Source: Afipia sp. | GTDB lineage: Bacteria > Pseudomonadota > Alphaproteobacteria > Rhizobiales > Xanthobacteraceae | DNA length: 64,000 nt | Direction of reading: 5' to 3' | Assembly (NCBI GenBank): GCA_017308575.1 | Contig: JAFKEQ010000001.1 | Location: 806,001-870,000, forward strand | Shown: in pieces, positions 35,815 to 45,284 of the stretch | Layout: every line of letters starts with the position of its first letter | Position numbering within the stretch: the stretch's first letter is position 1 | The notes under the pieces: model-generated | Seen by the model: the letters and a program-made list of their open reading frames with translations, nothing else | What the model was told of the DNA's origin: nothing | The model's database searches: none | Position numbers and translations under genes: made by a program

Positions 35815-37041
35815 TCATGCGCGCACCATCCGGCCGCGGTTCAGAATGTTGCGCGGGTCGAAGCTCGCCTTGACGCGCTGGCCCAGCGCGGCGACGCCGG
35901 GTTCCTGCGGATGGAACACGCTGACGGTGTTGCGCAGTTGATCGGTGGCGCGCAGCAGCGTGGCATGACCGCCGATCGCGTTCAGCCGCTCGCGGAGCAG
36001 GGCGGCGTGGGCATCGGGCGATGGCGGCAACGCCGCCCAGATCAGCCCGCCGCCCCAGTCGTAGAACACGTCGCCGCCGGTATCGCGCGCCAGCGCCTGA
36101 CCGAACGCGCCGCCGGAGGCGGGCGGGCAGACGATGCGCCACACCGGCCATGCGCCGAGCGGACCGGAGGCCGCGAACGGCACAACGTCACGGAGCGAGG
36201 TCCATATCGCCGCTGACGCCGCATCCTCGATCATGTCCACGGTTCCGAACGAGGCCAGCAGGGTGCTGACCGAACGTGCGCGATCCACCACCGAGGCGCC
36301 AATGCCTTCAAGGCGCACCAGCGTGGCCGCGCGCGAAGCGTCAAAGCCGTTCACCGCCGCGCCATCCCGCAGTGACGACGCCGGCAGATGCGCCACGCCG
36401 GACACATCGAAGGACGAGCCGAGCGCCGTGGTCATCGCCCGGTTCGCCGTGACATCGTCGAGTCCATGCAGCACCAGCGTGCGCTCGCTCTCCGCCTTGG
36501 GCAGCACCTTCAGCGTCACCTCGGTCATCACCGACAGGGTGCCCCACGATCCGGCCAAGAGCTTGCAGAGGTCATAGCCGGTGACGTTCTTCACCACCTT
36601 GCCGCCGGTCTTGAACGAGTCGCCGAAGCCCGACACCGCATAGGCGCCGAGCAGATGGTCGCGCGCGCCGCCAGCCTTGATCCGCCGCGGCCCGGCAAGG
36701 CCCGCCGCGATCATGCCGCCGATGGTGCCCTGTCCGCGCGGCGTGCCGAGCAGCACCGACGTGTCCATCGGATCGAAGGCGAATTCCTGATTCTTGGAAT
36801 CCAGCAGCGACAGAACGTCGGCCATTGGCGCGCCGGCCTCAAGGGTGATGATGAGTTCGTTCGGCTCATAGGAGGTGATGGCGTTCAGCGCCGACAGGTC
36901 CAGCACCGCATTGGTGGCCATCGGCAGGCCGATGGCGCGCTTGCTGCCATGGCCGACGATTTCCAGCGGCTGTTCGGCAGCGATGGCGTCGCGCACCGCC
37001 TGCTCAACATCCTTCGGGTCACGTACTTTCAGGGTATCCAA
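35815..37041 (-). CDS. glcE: Glycolate oxidase FAD-binding subunit GlcE
   Basis: A 408-residue protein with a VAO-type FAD domain: VDMI-free start TLKVRDPKDVEQAVRDAI, ITLEAGAPMADVLSLLDS, GTPRGQGTIGGMIAAGLAGPRRIKAGGARDHLLG and the GGKVVKNVTGYDLCKLLAGSWGTLSVMTEVTLKVLP stretch, which is diagnostic for GlcE. It lacks the full C-terminal substrate half of GlcD and works in complex with it. Located between glcD and glcF; 66 bases from glcD. Confidence 0.95.
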   Translation of the reverse strand: MDTLKVRDPKDVEQAVRDAIAAEQPLEIVGHGSKRAIGLPMATNAVLDLSALNAITSYEPNELIITLEAGAPMADVLSLLDSKNQEFAFDPMDTSVLLGTPRGQGTIGGMIAAGLAGPRRIKAGGARDHLLGAYAVSGFGDSFKTGGKVVKNVTGYDLCKLLAGSWGTLSVMTEVTLKVLPKAESERTLVLHGLDDVTANRAMTTALGSSFDVSGVAHLPASSLRDGAAVNGFDASRAATLVRLEGIGASVVDRARSVSTLLASFGTVDMIEDAASAAIWTSLRDVVPFAASGPLGAWPVWRIVCPPASGGAFGQALARDTGGDVFYDWGGGLIWAALPPSPDAHAALLRERLNAIGGHATLLRATDQLRNTVSVFHPQEPGVAALGQRVKASFDPRNILNRGRMVRA

Positions 37042-37107
37042 GAGTGGCCTCGTTCACCGATTGTCATGCGCTGGCATGACCCGCGCATCCATCTAAAATT
37101 TTGAAAA

Positions 37108-38601
37108 TCAGAACCGTGGAATGTCCGGGAAGGCCAGCTTGCCATGATGGACATGGACGCGGCCGAGTTCGGCGCAGCGGTGCAGGGTGGGAAACACCTT
37201 GCCCGGATTGAGCAGGCCCTGCGTGTCGAACGCGCATTTCAGCCGCTGCTGCTGGGCGAGATCGATGTCGCTGAACATTTCCGGCATCAGGTCGCGCTTC
37301 TCGACGCCGACGCCATGCTCGCCGGTGAGGACGCCGCCGAGTTTGACGCAGAGCCGCAGGATGTCGGCGCCGAACGCTTCGGCCTTGTCCATCTCTTCGG
37401 GAATGTTGGCGTCGTAAAGGATCAGCGGATGCAGATTGCCGTCACCGGCGTGGAACACGTTGGCGCAGCGCAGCCCGTATTTCTTGCCAAGATCGCGGAT
37501 GCCGGCGAGTGCATCCGGCAGCTTGCCGCGCGGAATGGTGCCGTCCATGCAGAGATAGTCCGGCGAAATGCGACCCACTGCCGGAAACGCGGCCTTGCGG
37601 CCCGCCCAGAACAGCAGCCGCTCCTGTTCCGAATTCGAAATCTGGCAGGTGGTGGAGCCGCAACCGAGCGCGATCTTTTCCACCCGCGCGATCAGTTCAT
37701 CCACTTCGACTTTCGGTCCATCGAGTTCGATGATCAGCAGCGCCTCGACGTCCAGCGGATAACCGGCGTGGACGAAGGCTTCGGCGGCGTGGATGGCGTC
37801 CTTGTCCATCATCTCCATGCCGCCCGGAATGATGCCCGCGCCGATGATGTCGGCGACGCAGCGCCCGGCTGCTTCCACTTCCGAGAAACCGACCATCAGC
37901 GCGCGCGCGGTTTCCGGCTTCTTGAGAATGCGCACGGTGATCTCGGTCACCACGCCGAGCAGTCCTTCGGAGCCCGTAATAACTCCCATAACGTCGTAGC
38001 CGCAGCCTTCGGGCGCCTTGCTGCCGATGCGGAGAATCTCGCCGGTGATCAGCACCAGTTCGCAGCCGAGCACGTTGTTGGTGGTCATGCCGTATTTCAG
38101 GCTGTGCACGCCGCCGGAATTCTCGCCGATATTGCCGCCGATCGAACAGGCGATCTGCGAGGAGGGATCGGGCGCATAATAGAAGCCTTCGTGTGCCACC
38201 GCCTGGCTGATGGCGAGGTTGGTGACGCCGGGCTCGACCACGGCGACGCGATTCTCGAAATCGATCTCGCGCACGCGCTTGAATTTGCCGAGGCCGAGCA
38301 GCACCGCGTCCTTGAGCGGCAGCGAACCGCCGGACAGCGAGGTGCCGGAGCCGCGCGGCACCACCTTGATGCCGTTGTCGTGACAGTATTTCAGGACCTG
38401 CGAGACCTGCTCGGTGGTGTCGGGCAGCACCACGACCATCGGCGGCTGGCGATAGGCGGTCAGCGCGTCCGACTCATAGGGCTGCATCTCGCGCTCGCTC
38501 GCGATGACGCCTTCGCCCGGCACGATCTGACGCAAGGCGGCGACGATCTCATCACGACGGGCCAGCACCGCCGCGTCTGCTTCCGGCATCATGATGGACA
38601 T
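37108..38601 (-). CDS. glcD: Glycolate oxidase subunit GlcD
   Basis: A 497-residue FAD enzyme. The PP-loop-like FAD site PRGSGTSLSGGSLPLKDAVLLGLGKF, the GGNIGENSGGVHSLKYGMTTNNVLG segment and the C-terminal metal/substrate region NVFHAGDGNLHPLILYD and GVLTGEHGVGVEKRDLM are all conserved as in GlcD. It is the catalytic subunit oxidising glycolate (from phosphoglycolate salvage or growth on glycolate). First gene of glcDEF. The upstream gap holds an imperfect TTTGAAC-A-GTTCCAAA palindrome (38671-38686). Confidence 0.96.
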   Translation of the reverse strand: MSIMMPEADAAVLARRDEIVAALRQIVPGEGVIASEREMQPYESDALTAYRQPPMVVVLPDTTEQVSQVLKYCHDNGIKVVPRGSGTSLSGGSLPLKDAVLLGLGKFKRVREIDFENRVAVVEPGVTNLAISQAVAHEGFYYAPDPSSQIACSIGGNIGENSGGVHSLKYGMTTNNVLGCELVLITGEILRIGSKAPEGCGYDVMGVITGSEGLLGVVTEITVRILKKPETARALMVGFSEVEAAGRCVADIIGAGIIPGGMEMMDKDAIHAAEAFVHAGYPLDVEALLIIELDGPKVEVDELIARVEKIALGCGSTTCQISNSEQERLLFWAGRKAAFPAVGRISPDYLCMDGTIPRGKLPDALAGIRDLGKKYGLRCANVFHAGDGNLHPLILYDANIPEEMDKAEAFGADILRLCVKLGGVLTGEHGVGVEKRDLMPEMFSDIDLAQQQRLKCAFDTQGLLNPGKVFPTLHRCAELGRVHVHHGKLAFPDIPRF

Positions 38602-38712
38602 GTGTTATCTCCAGATACCGCGCGTTCCGTTCGCGCAGTTATTCCGGGTTACCAAGCATATCCGGTTGATTTTGAACAGTTCCAAAGCGGGTGGCGCAGC
38701 ACCGCACATCGG

Positions 38713-39405
38713 CTAACCGGCGAGCGCGCCTTGTTCCCGCCGCGCGGGCATCACTGGCATCACCGCCTGCACCACAAGGCCGCGGGCGCGGGCATCGAGC
38801 ACGCCGACGGCGCGCAGCGCGAACAGCGTGATCGCCTGAACCGAATCGCGCAGCTTGACCGGGTCTTCGATATCCGGCGGCGCCAGCGGCCCCACCAGCG
38901 ATTCATGCAGCGCGCCGATCAGCGCGGTGGCGGCGAGGGGAATATCCTGCGCGGGCAAATGGCCCGCGCGCACGGCCGCCTCGATCCGCGTCTCGACTTC
39001 GGCCGAAATCTCGCGGCGGCTGGCGAGGCGCGAGGCGGTGACATCCACATCGACCGGTTCGGCGAGGATGCCCCAGGCGAGTTTGCGATTCGAAACCACA
39101 TGGACCGCGATGGTGGTCACGGCGGCCGCCAGCGCCGAGGATGGTCCGGGCGCGGCGTCTGCGGCGCGGCGGATCGCGGTCAGTTCGGCGCGCGAGACAT
39201 CCGCGATCAGTTCGGAAATCAGGTCGGCCTTGGAGGGGAAGTACCGATACACCGTGCCGGCCGCGACATTGGCGCGGGCGGCGACCGGCGCGATCTGGAC
39301 CGCGGACATTCCGCCTTCGGCGGCGGCGTCACGAGCGGCGGCAAGGATTGCATTGCGGCGCGCCGCAAGGCGTTTCACGACCTGATGAGTTCGCCTGTAA
39401 ACCAT
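38713..39405 (-). CDS. TetR/AcrR family transcriptional regulator
   Basis: A 230-residue regulator. The helix-turn-helix lies at about 18-65 (AILAAARDAAAEGGMSAVQIAPVAARANVAAGTVYRYFPSKADLISELI). The C-terminal ligand domain (about 80-220) includes LAWGILAEPVDVDVTASRLASRREI and GALHESLVGPLAPPD. It is on the same strand as glcD, 111 bases upstream. A TGAAC-ACCA-GTTCA palindrome 28 bases before its ATG is a likely autoregulatory site. Whether it controls glcDEF is not shown. Confidence 0.92.
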   Translation of the reverse strand: MVYRRTHQVVKRLAARRNAILAAARDAAAEGGMSAVQIAPVAARANVAAGTVYRYFPSKADLISELIADVSRAELTAIRRAADAAPGPSSALAAAVTTIAVHVVSNRKLAWGILAEPVDVDVTASRLASRREISAEVETRIEAAVRAGHLPAQDIPLAATALIGALHESLVGPLAPPDIEDPVKLRDSVQAITLFALRAVGVLDARARGLVVQAVMPVMPARREQGALAG

Positions 39406-39432
39406 TGACGGCGTTTATCTCCCTAAAAGAAG

Positions 39433-39446
39433 TGAACACCAGTTCA
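39433..39446. promoter_or_regulatory. Probable TetR operator TGAAC-N4-GTTCA
   Basis: A perfect 5-bp inverted repeat with a 4-base spacer, 28-41 bases upstream of the regulator's ATG, a spacing and size common for TetR-family sites. Confidence 0.5.
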
Positions 39447-39502
39447 AAAGCGCTGGCAAGTCATTAGCTGACTCTCGATTCAAATTCGCAATGCAGCATG
39501 AA

Positions 39503-39820
39503 TTAGCCGCTGAATCCCATCGCGCGGGCCAGCGCGGCGACCGCCATGCCGGTGATGACGGCGACGAACTCGTTGCGGCGGATGATGGTGATCGCGACCG
39601 CGGCGCCGATGGCGAACAGCACCACCGCGCCGCCATTCACCGCAACGGGCAGCGACGCCGCAACGATGATCGAACCGGGCAGTGCGTCGAGCATGCGCCG
39701 GACACGCGGTGTGATGGTGACGTAGCCCATTAGCCAGTAACCGCCGAGGCGCGAGGCGACCGTCACCGCCGTCATCACCACGAACGCGATCATCACATCG
39801 GAGCGCAGGAAGTCGCTCAT
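39503..39820 (-). CDS. azlD: AzlD family branched-chain amino-acid export subunit
   Basis: A 105-residue protein with four membrane segments, including AFVVMTAVTVASRLGGYWLMG, VRRMLDALPGSIIVAASLPVAVNGG and a C-terminal NEFVAVITGMAVAALARAMG. The R-x-L-x-Y/LP-pattern is typical of AzlD, the small partner of AzlC. The ATG at 39820 follows the azlC stop by 5 bases. The longer open frame to 40252 is a shadow of azlC. Confidence 0.93.
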   Translation of the reverse strand: MSDFLRSDVMIAFVVMTAVTVASRLGGYWLMGYVTITPRVRRMLDALPGSIIVAASLPVAVNGGAVVLFAIGAAVAITIIRRNEFVAVITGMAVAALARAMGFSG

Positions 39821-39825
39821 GCGTG

Positions 39826-40575
39826 CTATCCCTGCGGATCGGGAGTTGGCGGATCGTCCATCAATCCGGCGCTGATCGCGCCGGAGACGGCGCCCGCGAT
39901 GATGAACCACCAGCCCGCCACCAGCCAATGCACGGCGAGCGCTATCACGCCTGCGACCGCCCATGGGATCGCGCGGCGCGGGCCCTTCCATGCCGGCACC
40001 AGCATCGCCGCATAGAACGCGGGCACCACGAGATCGACGCCGTATTTCTTTGGATCGCTCAGCTGTCCGGCCAGCAGATAGCCGGGCACCGAGGCGAAGA
40101 ACCAGACGATGTAAAGCACGATGCCGCCGCCCACGAAGAACGAGGCATCCGCGCCGCCGTGATTGCGATAGCGCGTGGCGGCGAGCCAGCCGCCGTCGGT
40201 CACGAGCAGCATTGACGGATAAGCCTGCCAGGCGGGCAGCGTGCCGAACCATGGACGAAGGCTGGCGCTCATCAGCGAAAAGCGGATGTTCACGGTGGCG
40301 GTGAGCAGCGCCAGCGTCGCGATCGACGACACGGTCAGGGTATCGGGCCAGGACGAGACGGCGACGAACTGCGACAGCCCGCCATAGACGAAAGCCATCA
40401 TCACCTGCACTTCGGACAGCGTGAAGTTCTTCTGGGCGCAGAGCGCGCCGAAGGCCATGCCGAACGCGATGGTCCCCGGCAGCATTGGCGAAATGGCGTA
40501 GATGCCGGGCATGATCGCCTTGGGCGACCAGTAGGCCGGCGCATGGAAATGGTCTGGATGTGTCGGGGTGGTCAT
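39826..40575 (-). CDS. azlC: AzlC family branched-chain amino-acid exporter subunit
   Basis: A 249-residue membrane protein. GIYAISPMLPGTIAFGMAFGALCAQKNFTLSEVQVMMAFVYGGLSQFVAVSSW is the conserved AzlC N-terminal half; NIRFSLMSASLRPWFGTLPAWQAY and the later DLVVPAFYAAMLVPAWKG are also typical. AzlCD exports branched-chain amino acids or their analogues (azaleucine resistance). Forms a two-gene operon with azlD. Confidence 0.94.
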   Translation of the reverse strand: MTTPTHPDHFHAPAYWSPKAIMPGIYAISPMLPGTIAFGMAFGALCAQKNFTLSEVQVMMAFVYGGLSQFVAVSSWPDTLTVSSIATLALLTATVNIRFSLMSASLRPWFGTLPAWQAYPSMLLVTDGGWLAATRYRNHGGADASFFVGGGIVLYIVWFFASVPGYLLAGQLSDPKKYGVDLVVPAFYAAMLVPAWKGPRRAIPWAVAGVIALAVHWLVAGWWFIIAGAVSGAISAGLMDDPPTPDPQG

Positions 40576-40682
40576 CAGGTCATCCGCAAGAAGGATTCAT
40601 GCGTGCGGCGAATGCAAGGGCGGGTCAAGCCGCGCTGCTGCGGGGCTGACCGGCATTCCGGACAGAGCCCGCAAGGCAAGCC

Positions 40683-40806
40683 TCGCGTCATCCTGAGGTG
40701 CGAGCCCTTGCGAGCCTCGAAGGATGTGCGGCACGCGCGTAACTCTATCCACCGGGCCGTCGCCCTTCGAGGCACGGCAAGAGCCGTGCACCTCAGGGTG
40801 ACGGCA
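40683..40806. repeat. Palindromic intergenic repeat, family A copy 3
   Basis: CGTCATCCTGAGGTGCGAGC...GAGCCTCGAAGGATG and CCCTTCGAGGCACGGCAAGAGCCGTGCACCTCAGGGTGACG form two facing half-units. They fill the 317-base gap between azlC and the 3' end of ftsH, which contains no gene. Confidence 0.85.
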
Positions 40807-40846
40807 GCGATGGCATCCTGTCTGAACTAGGATAGGCACAAACAGA

Positions 40847-40875
40847 AAGGCCGGTCCGAAGACCGGCCTTTTTTA
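40847..40875 (-). terminator. Intrinsic terminator of ftsH (bidirectional stem)
   Basis: AAGGCCGGTC (40847-40856) pairs over 10 bp with GACCGGCCTT (40861-40870); A tracts on the left and T tracts on the right allow use on both strands. It lies 18 bases beyond the ftsH stop. Confidence 0.88.
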
Positions 40876-40892
40876 ATTGATGCTGTGATCGC

Positions 40893-42809
40893 TTATGCCT
40901 GCGGCTGCGGCTCGAGGCCCGCATCCGGGCGCGGACGCGGCTTGCCGGCCGGCGGCACCGCCGAGGTACGCGGACCGGTGGGCTCCAGCACCGACTCGCG
41001 GTTCGGCCGCTTGCCGTTGAGCAAATCCGTGATCTCGTCGCCGGACAGCGTTTCGAATTCGAGCAGACCCTTGGCCAGCGTTTCGAGATCGTCGCGCTTC
41101 TCGGTGAGGATGCGCGTTGCCTCGTTGTAGCCCTCCTCGACCAAGCGCTTCACTTCGGAGTCGATTTTCTGCGCGGTGGCTTCGGAGACGTTCTGCTGGC
41201 GGTTGACCTGCATGCCGAGGAATACTTCGTCGTTGTTCTCGCCATAGGCCACCGTGCCGAGTTCGTCCGACAGGCCCCAGCGTGTCACCATCATCTTGGC
41301 AAGGCGCGTTGCCTGCTCGATGTCCGACGATGCACCGGAGGTAACCTTGTTGCGGCCGAAGATCAGTTCTTCCGCAACACGCCCACCCATCATGATGGCG
41401 AGGCGCGAGGTCATCTGCTCCAGCGACATCGACATCTTGTCGCGTTCCGGCAGTTGCATGACCATGCCGAGCGCACGGCCGCGCGGAATGATCGTCGCCT
41501 TGTGGATCGGATCGGTCGCGGGCACGTTGAGGCCGACGATGGCGTGGCCGCCTTCGTGATAGGCCGTCAGCATCTTCTCTTCCTCGGACATCACGAGCGA
41601 CTTGCGCTCGGCGCCCATCATCACCTTGTCCTTGGCCTCTTCGAACTCGGCCTGCGTCACCATCCGCTTGTTGCGGCGGGCGGCGGTCAGCGCGGCCTCG
41701 TTGACGAGGTTCATCAGGTCCGCACCTGAAAACCCAGGAGTGCCGCGGGCGATGGTCTTGAGGTTGATATCCGGTGCCAGCGGCACCTTGCGGACGTGAA
41801 CCTTGAGGATCTGCTCGCGACCCTGCACGTCGGGATTCGGCACAACGACCTGACGATCGAAGCGGCCCGGACGCAGCAGCGCGGGATCGAGCACATCGGG
41901 ACGATTGGTCGCGGCGATCAGGATCACGCCTTCGTTGGCCTCGAAGCCGTCCATTTCGACCAGCAACTGGTTCAGCGTCTGCTCGCGCTCGTCGTTACCG
42001 CCGCCCAAGCCAGCACCGCGATGACGGCCGACCGCGTCGATTTCGTCGATGAAGATGATGCACGGCGCATTCTTCTTGGCCTGCTCGAACATGTCGCGGA
42101 CGCGGCTTGCACCGACGCCGACGAACATTTCGACGAAGTCCGAACCCGAAATGGTGAAGAACGGCACGTTGGCTTCGCCCGCGACTGCACGCGCGATCAG
42201 GGTTTTACCGGTGCCCGGAGGGCCGACCAGCAGCACGCCGCGCGGAATCCGTCCGCCGAGGCGCTGGAACTTGCCGGGATCGCGCAGGAATTCGACGATC
42301 TCCTGCAGGTCCTGCTTGGCTTCATCGACACCTGCGACGTCCTCGAACGTCACGCGGCCATGCGCTTCCGTGAGCATCTTGGCGCGCGACTTGCCGAAGC
42401 CCATCGCCTTGCCCGCGCCGCCCTGCATCTGGCGCGACAGGAAGATCCAGACGCCGATCAGCGCGATGAACGGCAGCCACGACACCAGCAGCGACACGAA
42501 CCACGGCACGTTGTCGCCCGGCGGCTTCGCGGTGATCGACACCTTGGCGTCATACAGGCGCTTGATGAGGCTCGGATCGGCCGGCGCATAGGTGTGGAAG
42601 GTCGAGCCGTTGGTGAAGGCGCCGTTGATATCCGGCCCCTGAATCACGACGTCGCGGACGCGGCCCTGATCGACCTCGGTCAGCAGTTGCGAGAACGAAA
42701 TATCCTGCGAGGCAGCCCGCTGTCCCGGATTCTGGAAAAGCGTGAATAGCGCCAACAGCAGCAAGACGATGATGACCCAGAGGGCGAAATTGCGCAGATT
42801 GGCGTTCAT
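40893..42809 (-). CDS. ftsH: ATP-dependent zinc metalloprotease FtsH
   Basis: A 638-residue membrane protease. Two membrane helices (about 5-25 and 102-122) flank a periplasmic domain. The AAA+ module has Walker [19 protein letters not shown], Walker [17 protein letters not shown] and the second region of homology [20 protein letters not shown]. The zinc site HEGGH lies in [14 protein letters not shown]. FtsH degrades unassembled membrane proteins, LpxC and sigma-32 class substrates. ATG at 42809 ([12 protein letters not shown]) is the family start. Downstream of tilS after 207 bases on the same strand. Confidence 0.97.
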   Translation of the reverse strand: MNANLRNFALWVIIVLLLLALFTLFQNPGQRAASQDISFSQLLTEVDQGRVRDVVIQGPDINGAFTNGSTFHTYAPADPSLIKRLYDAKVSITAKPPGDNVPWFVSLLVSWLPFIALIGVWIFLSRQMQGGAGKAMGFGKSRAKMLTEAHGRVTFEDVAGVDEAKQDLQEIVEFLRDPGKFQRLGGRIPRGVLLVGPPGTGKTLIARAVAGEANVPFFTISGSDFVEMFVGVGASRVRDMFEQAKKNAPCIIFIDEIDAVGRHRGAGLGGGNDEREQTLNQLLVEMDGFEANEGVILIAATNRPDVLDPALLRPGRFDRQVVVPNPDVQGREQILKVHVRKVPLAPDINLKTIARGTPGFSGADLMNLVNEAALTAARRNKRMVTQAEFEEAKDKVMMGAERKSLVMSEEEKMLTAYHEGGHAIVGLNVPATDPIHKATIIPRGRALGMVMQLPERDKMSMSLEQMTSRLAIMMGGRVAEELIFGRNKVTSGASSDIEQATRLAKMMVTRWGLSDELGTVAYGENNDEVFLGMQVNRQQNVSEATAQKIDSEVKRLVEEGYNEATRILTEKRDDLETLAKGLLEFETLSGDEITDLLNGKRPNRESVLEPTGPRTSAVPPAGKPRPRPDAGLEPQPQA

Positions 42810-43016
42810 TGGGTTTCCTTCGCGGCCGCTGATCGGCGGCCTCATATCCTTGAGCCTGCAACACGTTTTGTGCGGGTTGCGGTACAATTTAGGTGCGGCC
42901 TCCCCCGATGCCAAGGGAACCCGTCAGGACTATTTAACGCATCTTAATGCCATTCCGGGTGAAATAAGGGCGGTCCATCCGGCCTATTTCAACAGTGGTT
43001 AAGGCAATCCAGAGGG

Positions 43017-44066
43017 TTACCGCCGCCTGCGGGGTGCCGGGCCGATCTGAATCCGGCCAGCCGCGATGCTGACAACGGCGCCCGCGAGCGTCTGTTTGAA
43101 TTGAATGCGCCCAGCCTTGGGCTTTGCGCGGCGTGCGGCCATATCCATGGCCTGCAGCAAACTCTCGACCTTGCCGAGTTCCGCCGGTCCTTCATGCCCG
43201 GCGCGGTTGACCGCGCGCAGCAGCAGGCGAACCCGGATTTCCTCGGACAGCGCGGCAAATGCCGCCAGATCAAAGCCTACCGCCGTGTCGATGCTTGCCA
43301 AGTAACGCTCTGCGCCATCCGCCATGATTTCGAGCGCCGCGTTGGCACGTGCAAGGCGCGACGCCAGCCTCGCCAGCCCCCGCGCGTCGGCCCCTTCCGC
43401 CGCTAGTGCTGGCATCAAAGCCCGCAGGCGCGGACGGGTGAAGCGCGGATCGTGGTTGGTCGGATCGTCGGCGAACGCAACGCCGGCCTTGTTCAGCGTC
43501 GCGATCAGTCGCGACTTCGGCACATCCAGCAATGGCCGCACCAGCACTAGCCCGTCGCGGCCCGACTGCCGCGCCATCGCCGCCAGTCCGGTGAGGCCGC
43601 TGCCGCGCGAGAGGCGCATGACGACGGTTTCGGCCTGATCGTCCTGGGTATGCGCCGTGGCGACATGCAACGCACCGTGGCGTTGCGCCACCTGTGCGAG
43701 CAATCCGTAGCGCGCTTCCCGCGCCGCCGAGGGCACGCCGGTTTTCGGCTTGCCGCCGATCCAGCGCATTGTGCGATGTTCGATATCGAGGGTCTTCGCG
43801 AGTGCCTTCACATCGCGCGCCTCTCGCGCGGCTTCCGGGCGCAGACCGTGATCGACCGTCACAGCCACAAGGCGCGGTCCTTTTTTCAGCGCGCGCCGCC
43901 AGCGCGCGGCGAGCCACATCAGGGCCACGGAATCCGGACCGCCCGATACCGCGAGCACGACGGCGGGGACGTCTTTCCAATCCGTGAAGAGCTGTTTCGC
44001 TTCCGCGGCGTTGACGGGGGATGATTCGGGCGGTCGCGATCCGGGTTTTGGTGTGGTTTTGGCCAT
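43017..44066 (-). CDS. tilS: tRNA(Ile)-lysidine synthetase TilS
   Basis: A 349-residue enzyme with the PP-loop AVSGGPDSVALMWLA, VTVDHGLRPEAAREA, HVATAHTQDDQAETVVMRLSRGSGLTGLAAM and FADDPTNHDPRFTRPRLRALMP. These are all hallmarks of TilS, which attaches lysine to C34 of the AUA-decoding tRNA and is essential. It lacks the long C-terminal domain of the E. coli enzyme, as in many alphaproteobacteria. Located between cpoB and ftsH. Confidence 0.96.
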   Translation of the reverse strand: MAKTTPKPGSRPPESSPVNAAEAKQLFTDWKDVPAVVLAVSGGPDSVALMWLAARWRRALKKGPRLVAVTVDHGLRPEAAREARDVKALAKTLDIEHRTMRWIGGKPKTGVPSAAREARYGLLAQVAQRHGALHVATAHTQDDQAETVVMRLSRGSGLTGLAAMARQSGRDGLVLVRPLLDVPKSRLIATLNKAGVAFADDPTNHDPRFTRPRLRALMPALAAEGADARGLARLASRLARANAALEIMADGAERYLASIDTAVGFDLAAFAALSEEIRVRLLLRAVNRAGHEGPAELGKVESLLQAMDMAARRAKPKAGRIQFKQTLAGAVVSIAAGRIQIGPAPRRRR

Positions 44067-44146
44067 GCGCAGGCGCGTCCAGTTGTCTGACCGGATGATG
44101 CCCCAAAAACCGGCGAAAGTCCTTGCGCTGAATCAGAGCAAGGACA

Positions 44147-45130
44147 TCAGCAGCCGACGCGCTTCTGCTCGCGGGCGACGCCCTGCTTCACGCCGCTGGA
44201 CGCCTTCGGATATTTCCGGGTGACCTCGCCGAACGCGGCGCAGGCCGCTTCCTTTTCCTTCAGCGCGGCCAGCGACTGGCCGAGCCGCAGCAACGCGTCG
44301 GGCGCCTTGGCTGAACTGTCGAATTTCGTCGTCACGCCGAGAAACGCTTCCGCGGCGTCGCGATACTTCTGGCGCTGGAACAGGCTCTCGCCGAGCCAGT
44401 ACTGCGAATCCGGCAGCAGCGCGTCGGACGGATATTTCGCCGCGAAGTTGCGCATGGTCTCTTCGGCCAGGGCGTAGTCCTTGCGCTGGATGTAGCCGAT
44501 GCCGAGGTCGAATTCGTCGCGCGGCTTCGCAGACGGCGGCAGGGTGGTGAGCGAGGCCGCCGCATTCGGCGCCGCCTGCGCCGGGCGCTGGGCCGGCGCG
44601 GCATAGGGATCGCGCGAGCCGCCGACATTCGACAGGTTGAGCGGTTCGCCAGCGTCGCGACCGCCCGGTGCGCCCACCTGACCTTCGTTCATCGGCATCT
44701 GGCCGCCGCCGAGCGCACGCGGCACGCCCGGCGCATTCGGATTGCGGCTCGGATCGAAAGCATCGCCGCGACGGCCGCTGCTGGCGACGGGCGCGGCGAT
44801 GACGGGAGGCGCTGCGCCCGCGGCAGGCGGCTGCTGATAGCCCTGATTTTGCTGGTAGCCCGCATTCGGAGCGGGCTGGGCCTGCGGCGCGGCAGCCTGA
44901 TTGCCCGGTGCAGGTTGCGCGCCCTGCAACGCTCTGAGCTGCTCTTCGAGCTGGCGATTGCGATACTGTAGTTCTTCGTTCTGGCCGGTCAGGGTGCGGA
45001 GCTGGTTTTCCAGCCGGTCAATCCGCATCTCCGGATCCATGTCGTCCTGCTGCGCGAACGCGCCGGCAGGCAGGCAAAGGCAAGCGATTGCGAGAACCGC
45101 ACACAGACGAATTTGAAATCTGGATGACAT
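44147..45130 (-). CDS. cpoB: Tol-Pal system protein CpoB (YbgF)
   Basis: A 327-residue periplasmic protein. Signal peptide (residues 1-25, ending GAFAQQ), coiled coil (about 30-65, EMRIDRLENQLRTLTGQNEELQYRNRQLEEQLRAL), a long Gln/Pro/Ala-rich linker (about 68-200), then TPR units (about 205-327: YIQRKDYALAEETMRNFAAKYP, YWLGESLFQRQKYRDAAEAFLGV, ALLRLGQSLAALKEKEAACAAF). CpoB coordinates PBP1B activity with Tol-driven constriction. It follows pal in the minus-strand pal-cpoB-tilS-ftsH block. Confidence 0.95.
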   Translation of the reverse strand: MSSRFQIRLCAVLAIACLCLPAGAFAQQDDMDPEMRIDRLENQLRTLTGQNEELQYRNRQLEEQLRALQGAQPAPGNQAAAPQAQPAPNAGYQQNQGYQQPPAAGAAPPVIAAPVASSGRRGDAFDPSRNPNAPGVPRALGGGQMPMNEGQVGAPGGRDAGEPLNLSNVGGSRDPYAAPAQRPAQAAPNAAASLTTLPPSAKPRDEFDLGIGYIQRKDYALAEETMRNFAAKYPSDALLPDSQYWLGESLFQRQKYRDAAEAFLGVTTKFDSSAKAPDALLRLGQSLAALKEKEAACAAFGEVTRKYPKASSGVKQGVAREQKRVGC

Positions 45131-45230
45131 TTTGACCCGGAAAAAGATAAGGGCGCCGCTTTCAAAGCTATAGCAAGATTGACGGTCGCAGTACGCCAAA
45201 AATATGGCTTGGGACACCGCGAAACGCCGC

Positions 45231-45262
45231 ACCAAAATAAAACGGCGCCCGCAGGCGCCGCT
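45231..45262 (-). terminator. Intrinsic terminator of pal
   Basis: CGGCGCC (45243-45249) pairs with GGCGCCG (45254-45260); on the minus strand it is followed by TTTTATTTTGG. It sits 23 bases after the pal stop, so cpoB must have its own promoter or depend on read-through. Confidence 0.8.
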
Positions 45263-45284
45263 TTAGACAAGATGAATGACGGCG

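Noticed and set aside
37144..39408. 754-codon plus-strand open frame opposite glcD and tetR
   Set aside because: Exactly antisense to two well-supported genes; Arg/His/Gln/Asp-rich composition typical of GC-rich shadow frames.
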